The notes below the pieces were generated by a model that was not told the origin of the DNA, did no database searches, and saw only the letters and a program-made list of their open reading frames with translations. 64,000 bases of DNA, taken from positions 186,001 to 250,000 of the forward strand of contig NC_033569.1 in assembly GCF_001680005.1 (NCBI RefSeq), in the 5' to 3' direction. This DNA is from Plasmodium coatneyi (Eukaryota; Apicomplexa; Aconoidasida; Haemosporida; Plasmodiidae). This document shows positions 10,779 to 22,525 of the stretch, one piece after another; position 1 is the first letter of the stretch, and each line of letters starts with the position of its first letter. The position numbers were made by a program, and so were the translations under genes.

Positions 10779-12535
10779 TTACATTCTACCATAACTAATA
10801 TTCCTGTTCGCTGTTCTATTTTTCCTTTGTCTCTGTTGTTGTTGTTGCTGTTGTCTTTGCCTCTGTTGCCCCTGTTGCCCCTGTTGCCTATTACTATTCC
10901 TTCCACTACTTGTCCTTACTGTGGGTGGTGACCGTCGTTCATCATTATAGATGGTAGATGCATCTGTTGACGAGTCGAATGTTGATTCTGCTATTGTTGA
11001 ATATGTTGTTGAACTGTCTGCTGCTGTTAAGGTGTCGTTGTCAAAGTTGCGCCTGGTGGCAGGTGTTCTTTTTTTTCTTGTGCCCTTTTTTCCAAATTGG
11101 TTGTGGAGCCAATCAGGTAGAAGATTATACTGAAAATTGTTAAGGGAAAGCGAGGGAGGGAAGGAAAATAGAATCATACGTATACATATATAGGCACACA
11201 TATATATATATACCGACATATATATATGTGCATGTGTATGTATGTGTGCATTATGTACATGTAAATGCATGTGGTGTAGTTTTATTATTATTACACACTT
11301 AGTGTTCACATATGTGAGAATACACTACATATATATGTACATATACGACACTATTGTACATGTATGACAGTATATATGTACATAAGTGCACATATATGAT
11401 ACTATATATACATATATGTACACATATATGTATATATACACATACATATATACACATGTATATGTGATAATATTCTGCCACTCCCCCCCTTTTTTTTTCT
11501 TTTTTATATATAATGGGTCTATATAAATGGTAGTTGTCCATTATAATTATAATGAATGTACTCACTTTATATAGGACAAAAGTAATAAATGGTAATCCTA
11601 TTATCGGTATTACGGAAGAAACAACTGCACCAGTAGTGGAGGCTGTTACAGTATTCCCCTGGGGACTTGTTCCCTGTACAGAGGTCTCAACCGCAATAAT
11701 TGCTCTACTTCCTGCATCTAACTGTAATTCACACTTCAGACTTTTAGGTTCCGCATTACAGATCTCCTTATAACTCGTATTGAATTCATTACAATACTCA
11801 TCATTATTTTTTCCATTCCCGTTGCAGTATTCTATTACTGCACTGCATGCTTCTCCTATGTCGCTTAGATCCCATACCTGGTCTTTACTACAAAGGGGGT
11901 TACCGTCCCGTAAAGACTGTTCTATAGTTTTATAGTTGTAGTAGTGGTCAAACACTTCTTTTCTGTGGTTGAAAATTTCTTCGTCTTCAACATCATTGTA
12001 CTTAATATTACATTTATTTTCACCTTCGGTAACACTTTCTAGCGTACTGTAAATTTCATTCAGCACTTCCGATACTTTAGGTCCACCTATAATCGATAGG
12101 ACCTGTTTACCCAACCAGTGATAGAAGAATTTACAGGGGGCATTATTTAATTCTTCCTGTTGTTCCTGTTTGGATGCATATTCCTTTTTCTTATTACATG
12201 CATAGCAATAAGCCTTTGTGAACATCCCTGTGAAAATCTGAACTCCGGTGTACTTACCTAATTTTTCCTTCAATTGAGTCTCCTGCACTGGGGGTTTGAC
12301 ATCATTCGGAGAACACACGTACTGACCAGTTCCGAATTTGTCATAGTATTCCTTTTTTGAAGGTAATTCCTTTAGAAGTTCCTCCTGCAAATATAATTAA
12401 CAAAATACATGTATTCCTGTATTTACTTCATATAGGGTATGAAGTATTATTATGTGCATATGAATACACCTGTTTTTTTTTTTTTTTATGGAAAATAAAT
12501 AAATGAAAAGGGGGGGGGGTTATTACTTTTACCAT
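10779..12535 (-). CDS. KIR: KIR4: KIR variant antigen with a glutamine-rich tail
   Basis: On the minus strand: exon 1 probably 12535-12527 (MVK, donor GTAATA), exon 2 12384-11566, exon 3 11129-10779, about 392 residues. Exon 2 begins EELLKELPSKKEYYDKF and carries AYCYACNK, CKFFYHWLGKQV, RKEVFDHYYNYKTIE and a membrane segment ending FVLYK. Exon 3 starts YNLLPDWL, is Ser/Thr-rich, then has a Gln/Arg run (seven consecutive Gln inside a longer QQGQQ repeat), and ends NISYGRM. The first exon is the weakest part: the same ATGGTAAAAGTAATA lies upstream of KIR6, which supports it, but a start further upstream is possible. Frames and the other splice signals are clean, so the gene looks functional. 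Confidence 0.85.
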
Positions 12536-14512
12536 TGTTCATATGTGGGCATTCTTTTACACAATAAAATTTTTACTGTAATGTGTTGTGTGTTGTTGCT
12601 CATATATATTCATGCAGCATGTGTTCATGTATGTTGAATATTTTGTACATATTATAGGAAATGATTATAAGAACAAGCACACACACATATATATATGCAA
12701 ATTTATCAAATTTATCAAATTTATCAAACTTTTTTATTTCTTTTTTTTTCTTTTCTTCTGATTAATGTTGATGTACATACATATATATGTAGATGAGTGT
12801 AATATGTTCTTGTTTTCTCCCTGATAAGCAGATATTTGAGTAGGAGAAAAAAAACTTTTCCGTGCTTGTGTACTTTTAATTTATATTCAACCATTATTAT
12901 TTATTCAAACAGAAGGAATTATTCAAAATTTCTGCTAATATACATACATACATACATACATATATGTATTGTATAGTTTATACATGTACAAAGAGAGCAC
13001 CTTTCCTTCACTTCTTCCCCTCTTCAGTGCATATTACATTTTATATATTACTGTTACGTTATTCCTCTTTTTCCCACTTCCTTATTTTCTCATTTTTCCC
13101 TTTTTTTGCACTGTATTCGTGTATTCATTCTAATGTGTAATCAAATTATATCAGAAAAAATTTCCCCATACTATTCTCATTTGTTTGCAATTTTTTTTCA
13201 CTTAATATTTGAAGTGTTCATTCACTTTGTTACAAGTTCTAATTTGCGTAATTTTTCTTATTCTAACATAATAATTTCTTTTCTTCTTTTTTTTAAATAT
13301 ACAAATATTTATTTGAGAAGGGTAAGAACTTTTCTTTTTTTTTTTTCTTTCGCGTACTTCCTTGGGAATATCTTCTGTTCATGTAGTTATTTAAACATAC
13401 AAATGAAAAAAAAGGGGGGGGAAAAAAAAAGAGAAGGAAAAAAAAAAAAAAAAAAGAGGGAGAAGCAAAATGTATATTAATATATATAGAATACAATCTA
13501 TAAAAGAAGAAAAAAAATAGCTCAAGTAGTACATAATATGCAGATATTTTATGTGAGTGATTTATTTATAGTAATCTTTTCTCCTCTTTCAAGAAAGGAT
13601 TTTCTCCTTTAAAATGGAAGAAGAGGAAGAAAAGAAAAAAAAGGGAGAAGTTATTATTGTTGAGCGATCATAATAAATAAAATGGAAGGTGTAGTACCAT
13701 ATGAGTGGAAAAGGAGCACTATTATTATAACAAATGTATAAACATTTCTATTCATAAATATGGTATGCACACTCTCCTGAGTTATATGTATAGTTAATGT
13801 TGCTCTATATGGATTGAATTATCTTAATAAATACTCATAAATATATACACATACAGAGAAAAGAGGAAAGGGCCCTCTATATTAACAGTACAATATTTTC
13901 TTAATAATATTTTCTTAACAATATTTGTTAACAAATATTTTTTAATAGTGCTCTTCACGTAAGTGTAGAATACATATTCATAATATATATTCTTCAATTT
14001 CTTCCCTAAAAGTTGAGGTTTACACTTAGTTATATAAACAATAACACGGAACCGTGTAAAAAAAGAATAATGTAATGTTCTTCAAAAGGAATCACCCCCC
14101 CCATATTACTACACAATATTAGTGCGCGGGTAAGGAATATATGGGGAATTACAACTTTTCTTTGTCTTTAATATTACTATTTCATAGCACTCTTATTCCT
14201 ATTTTTATTCCTTAACTATATGTGCACATATAATGCTCCTAATACTTATAATGTGTTATTAGAGAACAAGAAGTTAATAATGTGCGCCAATTGAAAATTA
14301 AAAAATATATATTATTAAGCGAAAAAGAAGTGAAAATTCCATATTCATCCTTACACTCAAAATCATAAAACAGGCAGGTATAAAATTTTTTGCACACATC
14401 CACACTTCTCTTACACTTCCCTCTCTTACACTCCCATCTTATGCTGAATGTATAAATAAACAAAAAATTTCAATATAAAGTCATTACATATAGAGAATTG
14501 TACACATAAACC
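12536..14512. promoter_or_regulatory. Divergent upstream region of KIR4 and KIR5
   Basis: A gene-free stretch of 2 kb, very AT-rich, with (CATA)n-type microsatellite at 12940-12970 and a triple TTTATCAAA repeat at 12700-12730. From about 13080 to 13400 it resembles the spacers found downstream of KIR1 and KIR7 in the same order of landmarks (for example TAGTTATTTAAACATACAAAT at 13382). This looks like a decayed third copy without an ApiAP2 gene. A mixed A/G-rich run follows at 13405-13465. Confidence 0.55.
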
Positions 14513-16159
14513 ATGCCAGAATTGGTAAGGGAAATAATATAAAGGAGTTGTTCCTTCCTTTCTTTTTTTCTTCTTTTGTGCAATATGAACAGAAGGACAT
14601 AAAAGGAAGCACATATAATATTTTATGGACATGGTGTGATTGTGATGTATGTGTAAAATGAAATAAGGGAACGTATGAATGTACATATATATTCTGTTAC
14701 TGATGTTTGTAGGGATTGGAGGAAAAGAGTTTACCTTCCTATAAGGAATTTTATCACAAATTCGAGAATACTACTGAGAAGGAATGTGGCGACGGCCGTG
14801 GGAAGTTCCAAAATTGGGGGAGTGATTTAAAGACTGAATTAACTACATACGATAAACTCTCTATTTCCGCGGAGAAGATTGCTGGTGCTCTCTGTTCCGC
14901 ATGTAAGAATAATGGATGTATTAATTCCAAAGGTGCATCGTGTACCTTCTTTTATTATTGGTTAGGAATTAAGTTCTTCGAAACGTCGGACCCCAGCAAA
15001 TTTCCGCCCTTCATAGAAGCAATTTACGATGCACTGGAAAAAACTTTTTACGAAAAGCAATGTAATGTAAATTACAAAGACGTTAACAAACTTCTTTTCG
15101 AATTGAGGAAAGATGTATAGGATTTCACCTATGACCATGTTACCGTAAAAGGTAGTGCAGAGGATAGTTGGTCCCTTTGTGATCCAACATATTCCACCTA
15201 CTTGGATACAATTACTGAAGCATATAATGCTGTGGATGCACTCTGCAAAAGGGATACTAAGGATAGTTACTGTAGCAATTTCTGGAAAGGGCACAGGTCA
15301 CAAGTTCAAATGGGACTATCAGGGTTAAAATCTGCATTATATCCTGATGATCAGGCCGCTGAAGAAGAAAATGAGGTATGTTTCTTGCCGTCCGGACCCA
15401 ATCAATCACCTATAACAGAAGCAGACTTAACTGCATCCAAAACAACGTCTTCCCTTTCTTCTATCCTTGGTACCTTAGCAACTACGACAATTCCTATCCT
15501 TCTATATAAGGTAACAATTACAAATGTGTTTACAATTATATTTAAAATTGCAATATTAAAAATGTAATCCTCCACCTACCACCTAACAACCCACCTATCA
15601 CCTAACAACCGACTTACCATCACTCTAACAACCCACCTACCACCACCCTAACAACCTTCCTTCCACCTACCACCCTCCCACCTAACAACCCACCTACCAC
15701 CACACTAAGAACCCACCTTCCACCACCATAACAACCCACCTACCACCAAACTTAACAACCCACCTACCACCACACTAAGAACCCACCTTCCACCACACTA
15801 AGAACCCACCTTCCACCACACTAAGAACCCACCTTCCATCACCATAACAACCCACCTTCCACCACACTAAGAACCCACCTTCCATCACCATAACAACCCA
15901 CCTACCACCCTAACAACCCACCTACCACCCTAACAACCCACCTACCACCTTTTCATTTTTTTTTTTGTACAAATTATACCCCTTCTCTCAGAAGCATAAG
16001 CACTCTGGGAACAACAGAGAAAAAAGGTCCCTTAGAAGAGAATCTTATGTGTTCGATGATGACGACGACGACTCTTCTACATTATATTCAATAACAAAGT
16101 TAACAGCCATATCAACCATTTCGTCAGAATATTCCATTCCATATACATCATCCACATGA
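14513..16159 (+). pseudogene. KIR: KIR5: decayed KIR gene
   Basis: Exon plan: 14513-14524 (MPEL, donor GTAAGG), 14713-15510 and a degenerate tail exon from about 15968. Exon 2 begins GLEEKSLPSYKEFYHKF and has LCSACKN and CTFFYYWLGIKF. It then meets TAG at 15118-15120, within the motif that reads RK-V-D-Y-Y in its relatives. Beyond the stop the same frame stays open to a membrane segment ending ILLYK and donor GTAACA. The tail exon should start at TAC (YKLYPF, matching YDLLPP in relatives), but the bases before it are TTTTTG instead of AG, so the acceptor is lost. The tail also lacks the usual YQNM-type end and runs out into short repeats. Three independent defects make this a pseudogene. Confidence 0.88.
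15571..15953 (+). repeat. AACAACCCACCTACCACC minisatellite in KIR5 intron
   Basis: About 380 bases of tandem units of roughly 18-24 bases, alternating CCACCTACCACC or CCACCTTCCACCAC with TAACAACC or TAAGAACC. The strand has almost no G. The unit family is the same as in the last intron of KIR7, but the array is more degenerate. Confidence 0.9.
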
Positions 16160-17223
16160 TCATCATCATCTAGATGAATGAACATTTAGGTGTTCAAAAA
16201 TTTAGGTGGATGGTTTTTAACTAGATGAATGAACATATACATAAACATGTAGACGATGAATGAACATCTACATAAACATCCTTTTAGATGAATGAACAAC
16301 AACAACAACATCTTCTTAGATGAACGGAGAACAAGAACAACATCTTCTTCCTAGATGATGATCATGATCATCATCGTCTAGATGATTATATATAATACTT
16401 TGCGCAATATTGTATTTATTATGTTCGCATGCGCACACTAAAATAAAATGCGCACATACACTAAAATAAAATAATAATACGCCCCCCCCAAACAATAATA
16501 CCACTAATACACCCTTTTCTTAAAACAAAATAATAATACCCCTTCCCCCTACACACGTAAAAAAAAAATTCCACCCCTCTTACACGCCCCCTACACCATA
16601 CAACTTCGACCCCCTTTACACCCGCCTTACACCTCCGCCACACACTCACACCTAAAAAAAAGGAATTCCATTCATTCCACCTATAAGAAAGGTATAATTC
16701 ATTTTTTTTCTTTATTATTACTTCCACCATTGTATCTAAAAAAAAAAAAAGGAGCAAAACATTGAGTGTAAACATGAAAACATGCACATATACATATAGG
16801 TAAATTTATTGCTTAAAACATGCTATTTTTATTTAATTACACCGTTAGAAGAAGAAGGGTGCGAAATACAGTTGAAAGGGGGTGTAGGTGTTACATTTTT
16901 TTCTTTAGGAATAAGAACCACTTTATTTCACTTAACTTCATTTAACCAACATATAATACACATGCTAAAAAAATGAACTACTCTTTTTTAAATAATGATT
17001 ATTATTTTTTTCTACATATGTATATATATAGTTTTTTGGTACGTTGTAATAAAATTCTTTCTTCATTTTAAAAATATATATATGTAATACACACTAATAA
17101 CAAATAATAACTAATCGCATATATGCGCCCACAGAGCAAACTTCATAAACACTGTAATTAAAAAAAAGAAGGAAAGAATATAAGCGCCTCCTTAAAAATT
17201 TTTTATTTTAAAAAAGAAGCACA
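16160..17223. other. Intergenic, KIR5 remnant to exported-protein gene
   Basis: The first 220 bases contain repeated TAGATGAATGAACA units (16172-16310). A near-perfect palindrome follows at 16351-16381 (CTAGATGATGATCATGATC and its reverse). Next come C-rich, A-run patches to 16680, then AT-rich sequence that presumably carries the promoter of the downstream gene. No coding region is seen. Confidence 0.5.
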
Positions 17224-18165
17224 ATGATGTTCTCCGCAAAATACCTCTTATTCACCTTGATACTTTACTCCTCATGGACACAAAATGACTACCATCACCA
17301 CGTAAGATAATAGAAGGCCCTGCAGCTGCAGCAACTCTTACAGACACCTATATAAAAAAAATATATATATATATATTTGTGACATACACACATTTGACAC
17401 ACACAAATACATACATACATTTATTATTATGATTATGTATGAACATTTTTTCACTAAAATTAGAGAAGGAAGAAAAAATTTTTTTTTCCCTTTCATCGCC
17501 ATTTTTTTCTTTCTTTTTAGGTGAGTGCAATGGGCACATATGACACATCCGAGTCAAGCAGTACAAGCAGCATAGGATCTTCAACAACAAGTGGTGAATC
17601 TGCTGTTAGAACAACGTTACAGGGAAGTCCATTTTCTCATAGAAGTGATAAAGACCCCATTAAAATTACTTTGCCATATGAAGGAACACATTACAAAAAT
17701 TCAAATTCCGCTTCAAGATTCGATATAAAATTTGATTCAAATTTTGATTCAAGAGTAGATTTAACACCTTTACCACATGGAAGAAAGAGCAAAAATAACA
17801 AAACCCACAAAAATACTAACACCTTAAAAGATAGATGTCGAAGGTTGTATAAAAAATGTAAATATGGAAAATTTAAACATAGAATCTTACTACTACTTAT
17901 ATTGGTTATTGTAGCCATCTGTGTGCACATTCCATATTATATAAGCTCAGATGTATTAGGTTCTAAGGATATCTCCGTACCAGCTTTAAGAGATTTAAGA
18001 AAAGTTTACACCTACCTTCCGGAAGATCCAGGTAATTGGGTATGGCCATACGCAATTGTTGCAATTATTGCGCTCATTGCAATAGGTGCATTACTTGGAT
18101 GCCATTATTGTCGAGCAAGAAAAAAATATATCGAACGTTCCAAATACAAAAGACACAAATTATAA
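17224..18165 (+). CDS. Predicted secreted/exported protein with two membrane segments
   Basis: Two exons: 17224-17301 (26 codons, donor GTAAGA) and 17521-18165 after ttctttttag, joined in phase 0, 240 residues. Exon 1 encodes a hydrophobic leader (KYLLFTLILYSSWT) that could be a signal peptide. A short signal exon followed by one main exon is the usual plan of exported malaria proteins. The mature part is Ser/Thr-rich, then basic (KSKNNKTHKN). It has a first membrane segment at about residues 145-163 (RILLLLILVIVAIC), a 30-residue loop, a second at about 204-225 (YAIVAIIALIAIGALLGC) and a short basic end. I find no clear RxLxE export motif. The position inside a KIR cluster supports a host-cell-surface or vacuolar-membrane role, but the function is unknown. 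An ETRAMP-like or other exported family is possible. Confidence 0.75.
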
Positions 18166-18848
18166 ATACAAATAAAAAAATTATAATTTATAACTTACAA
18201 ATTATAAGTTATACTTTTGTACAAGTTGTGTGTAATTGTTATTGTTGTACAAGGATTGTTGTAGTAGTAGTTGTTGTTGTACAAGTTGTAAATACAGCAA
18301 TGTTTTTCATTTTTTTTTTCTTTTTTTAATGGTGGGTTTAACAGAAATAATTCATCCATATTGAAAAATGTATACTATGCCATTTTAGCAATTCCCTTTC
18401 CTCTTTCCTTTTCTAATGTATATTATATTTTCACATATATATTAATGTTACTCCAGTTTTCGTTCTTTTCTTTTCCCTTTATTTCCTTTTTTTTTTTTTT
18501 TTTTTTTTTTTGCTTGTGCCCCATTCTTTCACATTTCGTTTTGGAGTGTTATCCTCTTCATGAAGAGAGTTATTCATATAAACAAATTAAAGTAAAGAAA
18601 GGGAAGGGAAGTAAGAGAAAGAAAAGCAAAATAGAAAAAAAAATACAGGAAAGGAAAAAGTGTCATTTTCCATTTATGCTTCCTTTCCCTTTTACACACA
18701 TACACTGTAATATGAACTACACACTGTATATATATAAACTGTACATACATACTGTATCAACTACACTGTATATATAAACTTTGTGCGAACTTTGCGAGGT
18801 GTTATTTATGTTCCTTCCTGGGGAAGGAGATATTCATTTATCGTTACA
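18166..18848. other. Convergent 3' flanks of exported-protein gene and KIR6
   Basis: AT-rich, no gene. A perfect 9-base inverted repeat (TATAACTTA at 18189, TAAGTTATA at 18205, 7-base loop) lies 24 bases after the upstream stop codon and could be a 3'-end hairpin. A run of about 23 T sits at 18488-18510. Confidence 0.5.
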
Positions 18849-20339
18849 TCACATACGTTGATAAGCAATATTTCTCGACTGCTGTGGCCTTTTTGGTTGT
18901 CTTCCATTATTTGCTCTTCCTTTTCTGGTAGATGATGGTCGTTCATTATATATGGTAGAATTGTCTGTTGTGGATCCAATGGTTGATGCACCTTCTGTTG
19001 AGGTGTATTCCGTAAGCGTATCGAAGTTGAGCTGAGTGGTTGATCTTTTCCTTCTTGTCTTTGTGCCTCGTAATTTTTCACGTAATGGAAAAGGTAAAAG
19101 ATCATACTCAAAAGAAAGGGAAGGAAAAAAGGGGGGGAGTAGTATGCACATATGCAACATATGTATATATATGTACACACATACATATGTATGTTATGTA
19201 TATACACAATCTATTCTATATTTATTGTTTATATAAGGAAGAAATAAGTAACAATAATAATTACTATTATTATTAATTATGCATTTTCATTTTATAATAA
19301 TTATTACCTTGTAAAAAAGGAAAGCAACAATTGTTGGTAATCCTATGGTGGCCAATGCAGAAGGAACTGCAATGGATGTGACGTTGCTGCTACCACCACC
19401 ATCCTGTGGTGATGATGCAGCAACTACTGAAGGTTTTGAAGGAACTGCTGAAGACAGCTGTGTGAAACAACTAACCAGGTCGGTTCCGTCCCCTTCGTCG
19501 TCTTCCCCTTCGACTCGTGGAGGGTCCCCTCCTCCTGGGGACATTGCCTTTTCTTTCAGTGTTGATGGTTTGGGGATGGGGTTACCATCCTCGATTTTCT
19601 TTACAATTTTAGTACAGAAGTCATTATTATGACTTCCCGTCCCACAATTTGCACTCACCATACTGTAGGCTGTACTAGCTTCGCTTAGGTAGGTGTCATA
19701 TGCATTAGTGCAAGAAGAAGAAATCCCCGATTGGGAATTTTGCTTTATTTGTTTCCATATGGTTTTGTAGTCATAATAATAGTCAAAGACTTTTTTCCGG
19801 TATTGCAGAAGGGTCTCCCCAATAGTACTGTGCACAGTTTCATAATTACATATACTGCCGCTGGAGCTTCCTCCCAATGTATTGTAGATTTGCTTCATAA
19901 TATCCTGAAGTGAATTAAGCCCTTGCATGCTGAGGTTGTTACGTAATATATCGTCAAGCCAAAAATAAAAGAAGTTACAAGTTGTTGTACAAGTTGCACT
20001 CTCTGTTTTTACTTTAGACATGTAACACAGGGCATGCTCAATTTGTGTTGCATATGTATTAGCTCCCCAGTCCTGATTTAATTTACCCTGTAAAATTTCC
20101 TCTATTCCTTGTATCCAGGTGCTCCTCTCCTTACATGTATGTTTGTCATTTTTTTCGAATGCTTTATACACTTTTTTGGAGGGTAATGCATCCAGACTGC
20201 ACTGTTCCTCTTCCTATAAATATGTAATTTCAGTGGAATGTATGTGTATGAATCCTTTACGTTTTCAATAGAACATTATATACACAACATTAATACACCT
20301 TATTTTATGGAAATAAATAAATTGTATTACTTTTACCAT
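18849..20339 (-). CDS. KIR: KIR6: KIR variant antigen
   Basis: On the minus strand: exon 1 probably 20339-20331 (MVK, donor GTAATA), exon 2 20213-19308, exon 3 19106-18849, about 390 residues. Exon 2 starts EEEQCSLDALPSKKVYKAF and carries LCYMSK, CNFFYFWLDDIL and RKKVFDYYYDYKTIW. It then has a Gly/Asp/Glu-rich stalk (GGGDPPRVEGEDDEGD) and a membrane segment ending FLFYK with donor GTAATA. Exon 3, after tttgag, starts YDLLPFPL, is Thr/Ser-rich and basic, and ends NIAYQRM. All joins are in phase 0 with no internal stop. The upstream first-exon sequence matches KIR4, so these two probably share an ancestor and promoter type. The long stalk is unusual among the KIRs here. Confidence 0.86.
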
Positions 20340-21714
20340 TTTTCCTTATATACATTTGTATATTTTTTCTGTTGTGTATATGTGGAATGTGAATTTTTAT
20401 ATATATGTTATATAAAAGGTTATTTATGCACATTGTATTCATACATTAATAATAATGAAGGAAGTGAGTATGTATAAATATATTACTATTTCTCTTCCCT
20501 ATGTTTATGCAGGAGTATATCATATGAGTATATACACATGGTACGGAAAAAATTTTTATTTTTTACGATTAGTACACACATTGTTCAATTTCTCAAGGTC
20601 ATTAACAACTTACATATGTATGTACCTAAATTATCACATCTACATTATTAAAGTAAAAGTAGGAAAGAGTGCATTGGAATAGCAAAATTAAAGGGAAAAA
20701 AGAAGAGGGGGGAAAAAAGGAATGAGAAAGGAAAGGAAAGTAAAGCAAGGGGGAATGAAAATTTTTTTTACGTACTTCTTATAAGAACACACTTCTCATA
20801 ATGTATAGACCCTTCCCCACCCCCCATCCACAACCACATGCGTTTCTTTTCTTCTTTTTTTTTCTTTCTTTTCCTTTCTTTCTAACCTTCTATTAAGAGC
20901 ATATTATACGTTAAGCCTTAGCTTATCCTTTCCCCTCCTTTTTTTTTTTTTTATTTTTTCCTTTTTTTCTTTTTATTTTTTCCTTTTTTTCTTTTTTTTT
21001 TTACTTCCTTTTATGATGGTTCCGTTATGGGAACTCCTTTCTGACTTTCTTCTTTTCTTCTCTTCTTAAAAAGAAACTTATTATAAATAATTTATTCATA
21101 TGTGCTGAAGAATGTGTTTTCACATTATATACCATTTGAGCACTTCTACCCTGCCTTCCTTTTAATGTAGATTATATTTTTTGCACATATATATATATTA
21201 AACTGTGCTTCCCTTTCCGCTTCTCTTTTTATTTATTTATTTTTTTATATTTTAATTGAGATTTTGCCTAAACTTTCCCCTTTTTTTTCTCTTTTAATTT
21301 AGTATATAAGCGTTATACATGCTATTGATTTCTTTGTTCCTTTTCCTTCTTTCTTTTTTTAATTTTAAATAGAGGGTTCCTAACTAAGTATGCACTCTTC
21401 TTACGTTATATATTCTATTGTACATTATATTACTATTTCCCCCTTTTCCTTTCGTAATATTTTTTTTCTTATATGAACTACGCACTCATGGGAAAATGTA
21501 AAAGCTTTGAAGGTACTCTAATAATTATAGGAGGAGCATGTATTATATACACATGTGGAACGTATGGAAGGTACAGCTCATTTATGTGTAACAGGGGTCC
21601 CCCCTCTCCAGAATAATTTATGTCCCCTGCAACAAGGGCGGAAATATACATGATCCATATGGATCTTTATTGGTGTATTGTAAAGAAAAAAGTTGTTCGC
21701 CCCCCTTAAGGGGA

Positions 21715-21960
21715 TAATGTGCACCCCCTTAAACAGTAATACACCCCAAGTAGAGTGTACACCCCAATGAATGAACACCCCTTAAACAGTGGTACTTGCC
21801 CCCTGAGGGACAATGTGCACCCCCCTTAAACAGTGCTTCCCAACAATGTACTGTAGTAGTGTACATCCCTTGAACAGTGGTCCTCCCCTTCTAGAGTGAT
21901 CCCCCTGCCATGAGGGACATTGTGTCCTTGAACAATGTGGCCCTTAAACAGTGTACCTTA
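21715..21960 (+). repeat. Dispersed CCCTTAAACAGTG repeats
   Basis: Five copies of CCCTT(A/G)AACAGTG(G/T), each preceded by a C-run, at about 21724, 21779, 21826, 21866 and 21948, with variable linkers rich in GTGCACCCC and GTACA. A weaker sixth copy (CCTTGAACAATG) is near 21926. The surrounding segment is clearly more GC-rich than the rest of the interval. Confidence 0.75.
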
Positions 21961-22424
21961 GTAGAGGAAGGTGTATATATATGTGTACCATTAGTTCGTA
22001 TAGGACACACGTACTTGGTGTATAACATCGTTCATGTTCATGTCCATGTGTTCCATACATATGAAAGGTGATCATATGAGAAGTAATCACATTGGAAACT
22101 TTATTAATAATGCACCGTAATCTTATTTCCTGGTGTACATATGTGTCCATTTTTTTTTACAATTTATGATATTCCACATAATGAAGAAAATTTTATATCA
22201 CCACATATGAACAATCGTAAATGATGGGTAGGGGGAGGGCTCACATTATGTGCCCATAAACGAGTAATAGGAGTGTGCTATGCAGTTTTCCTCTGTGCAC
22301 ACTCTTATTTCATACTCATGAGTTTGTACATGCACATGGAGTTGTATTATGCAGTGACCACTTATTCCACGATCATTACGTCCCTGTGCAAGAATATTGC
22401 CATTCATTCTACACAACGTACTTC

Positions 22425-22525
22425 TACACAAGGTTCTTCAACACAAGGGATTTTTACACAAGGGACTTTTACACAAGGGACTTTTACACAAGATACTTTT
22501 ACAGAAGGGACCTTTTTACAGTGGG
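22425..22525 (+). repeat. 15-base tandem repeat ACACAAGGGACTTTT
   Basis: About six units, the middle four nearly perfect. The period of 15 keeps frame, and one forward frame (22273-22635) reads a TQGTF pentapeptide repeat. With no start context, splice signals or family similarity, I list it as a repeat and not as a gene. Confidence 0.8.
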
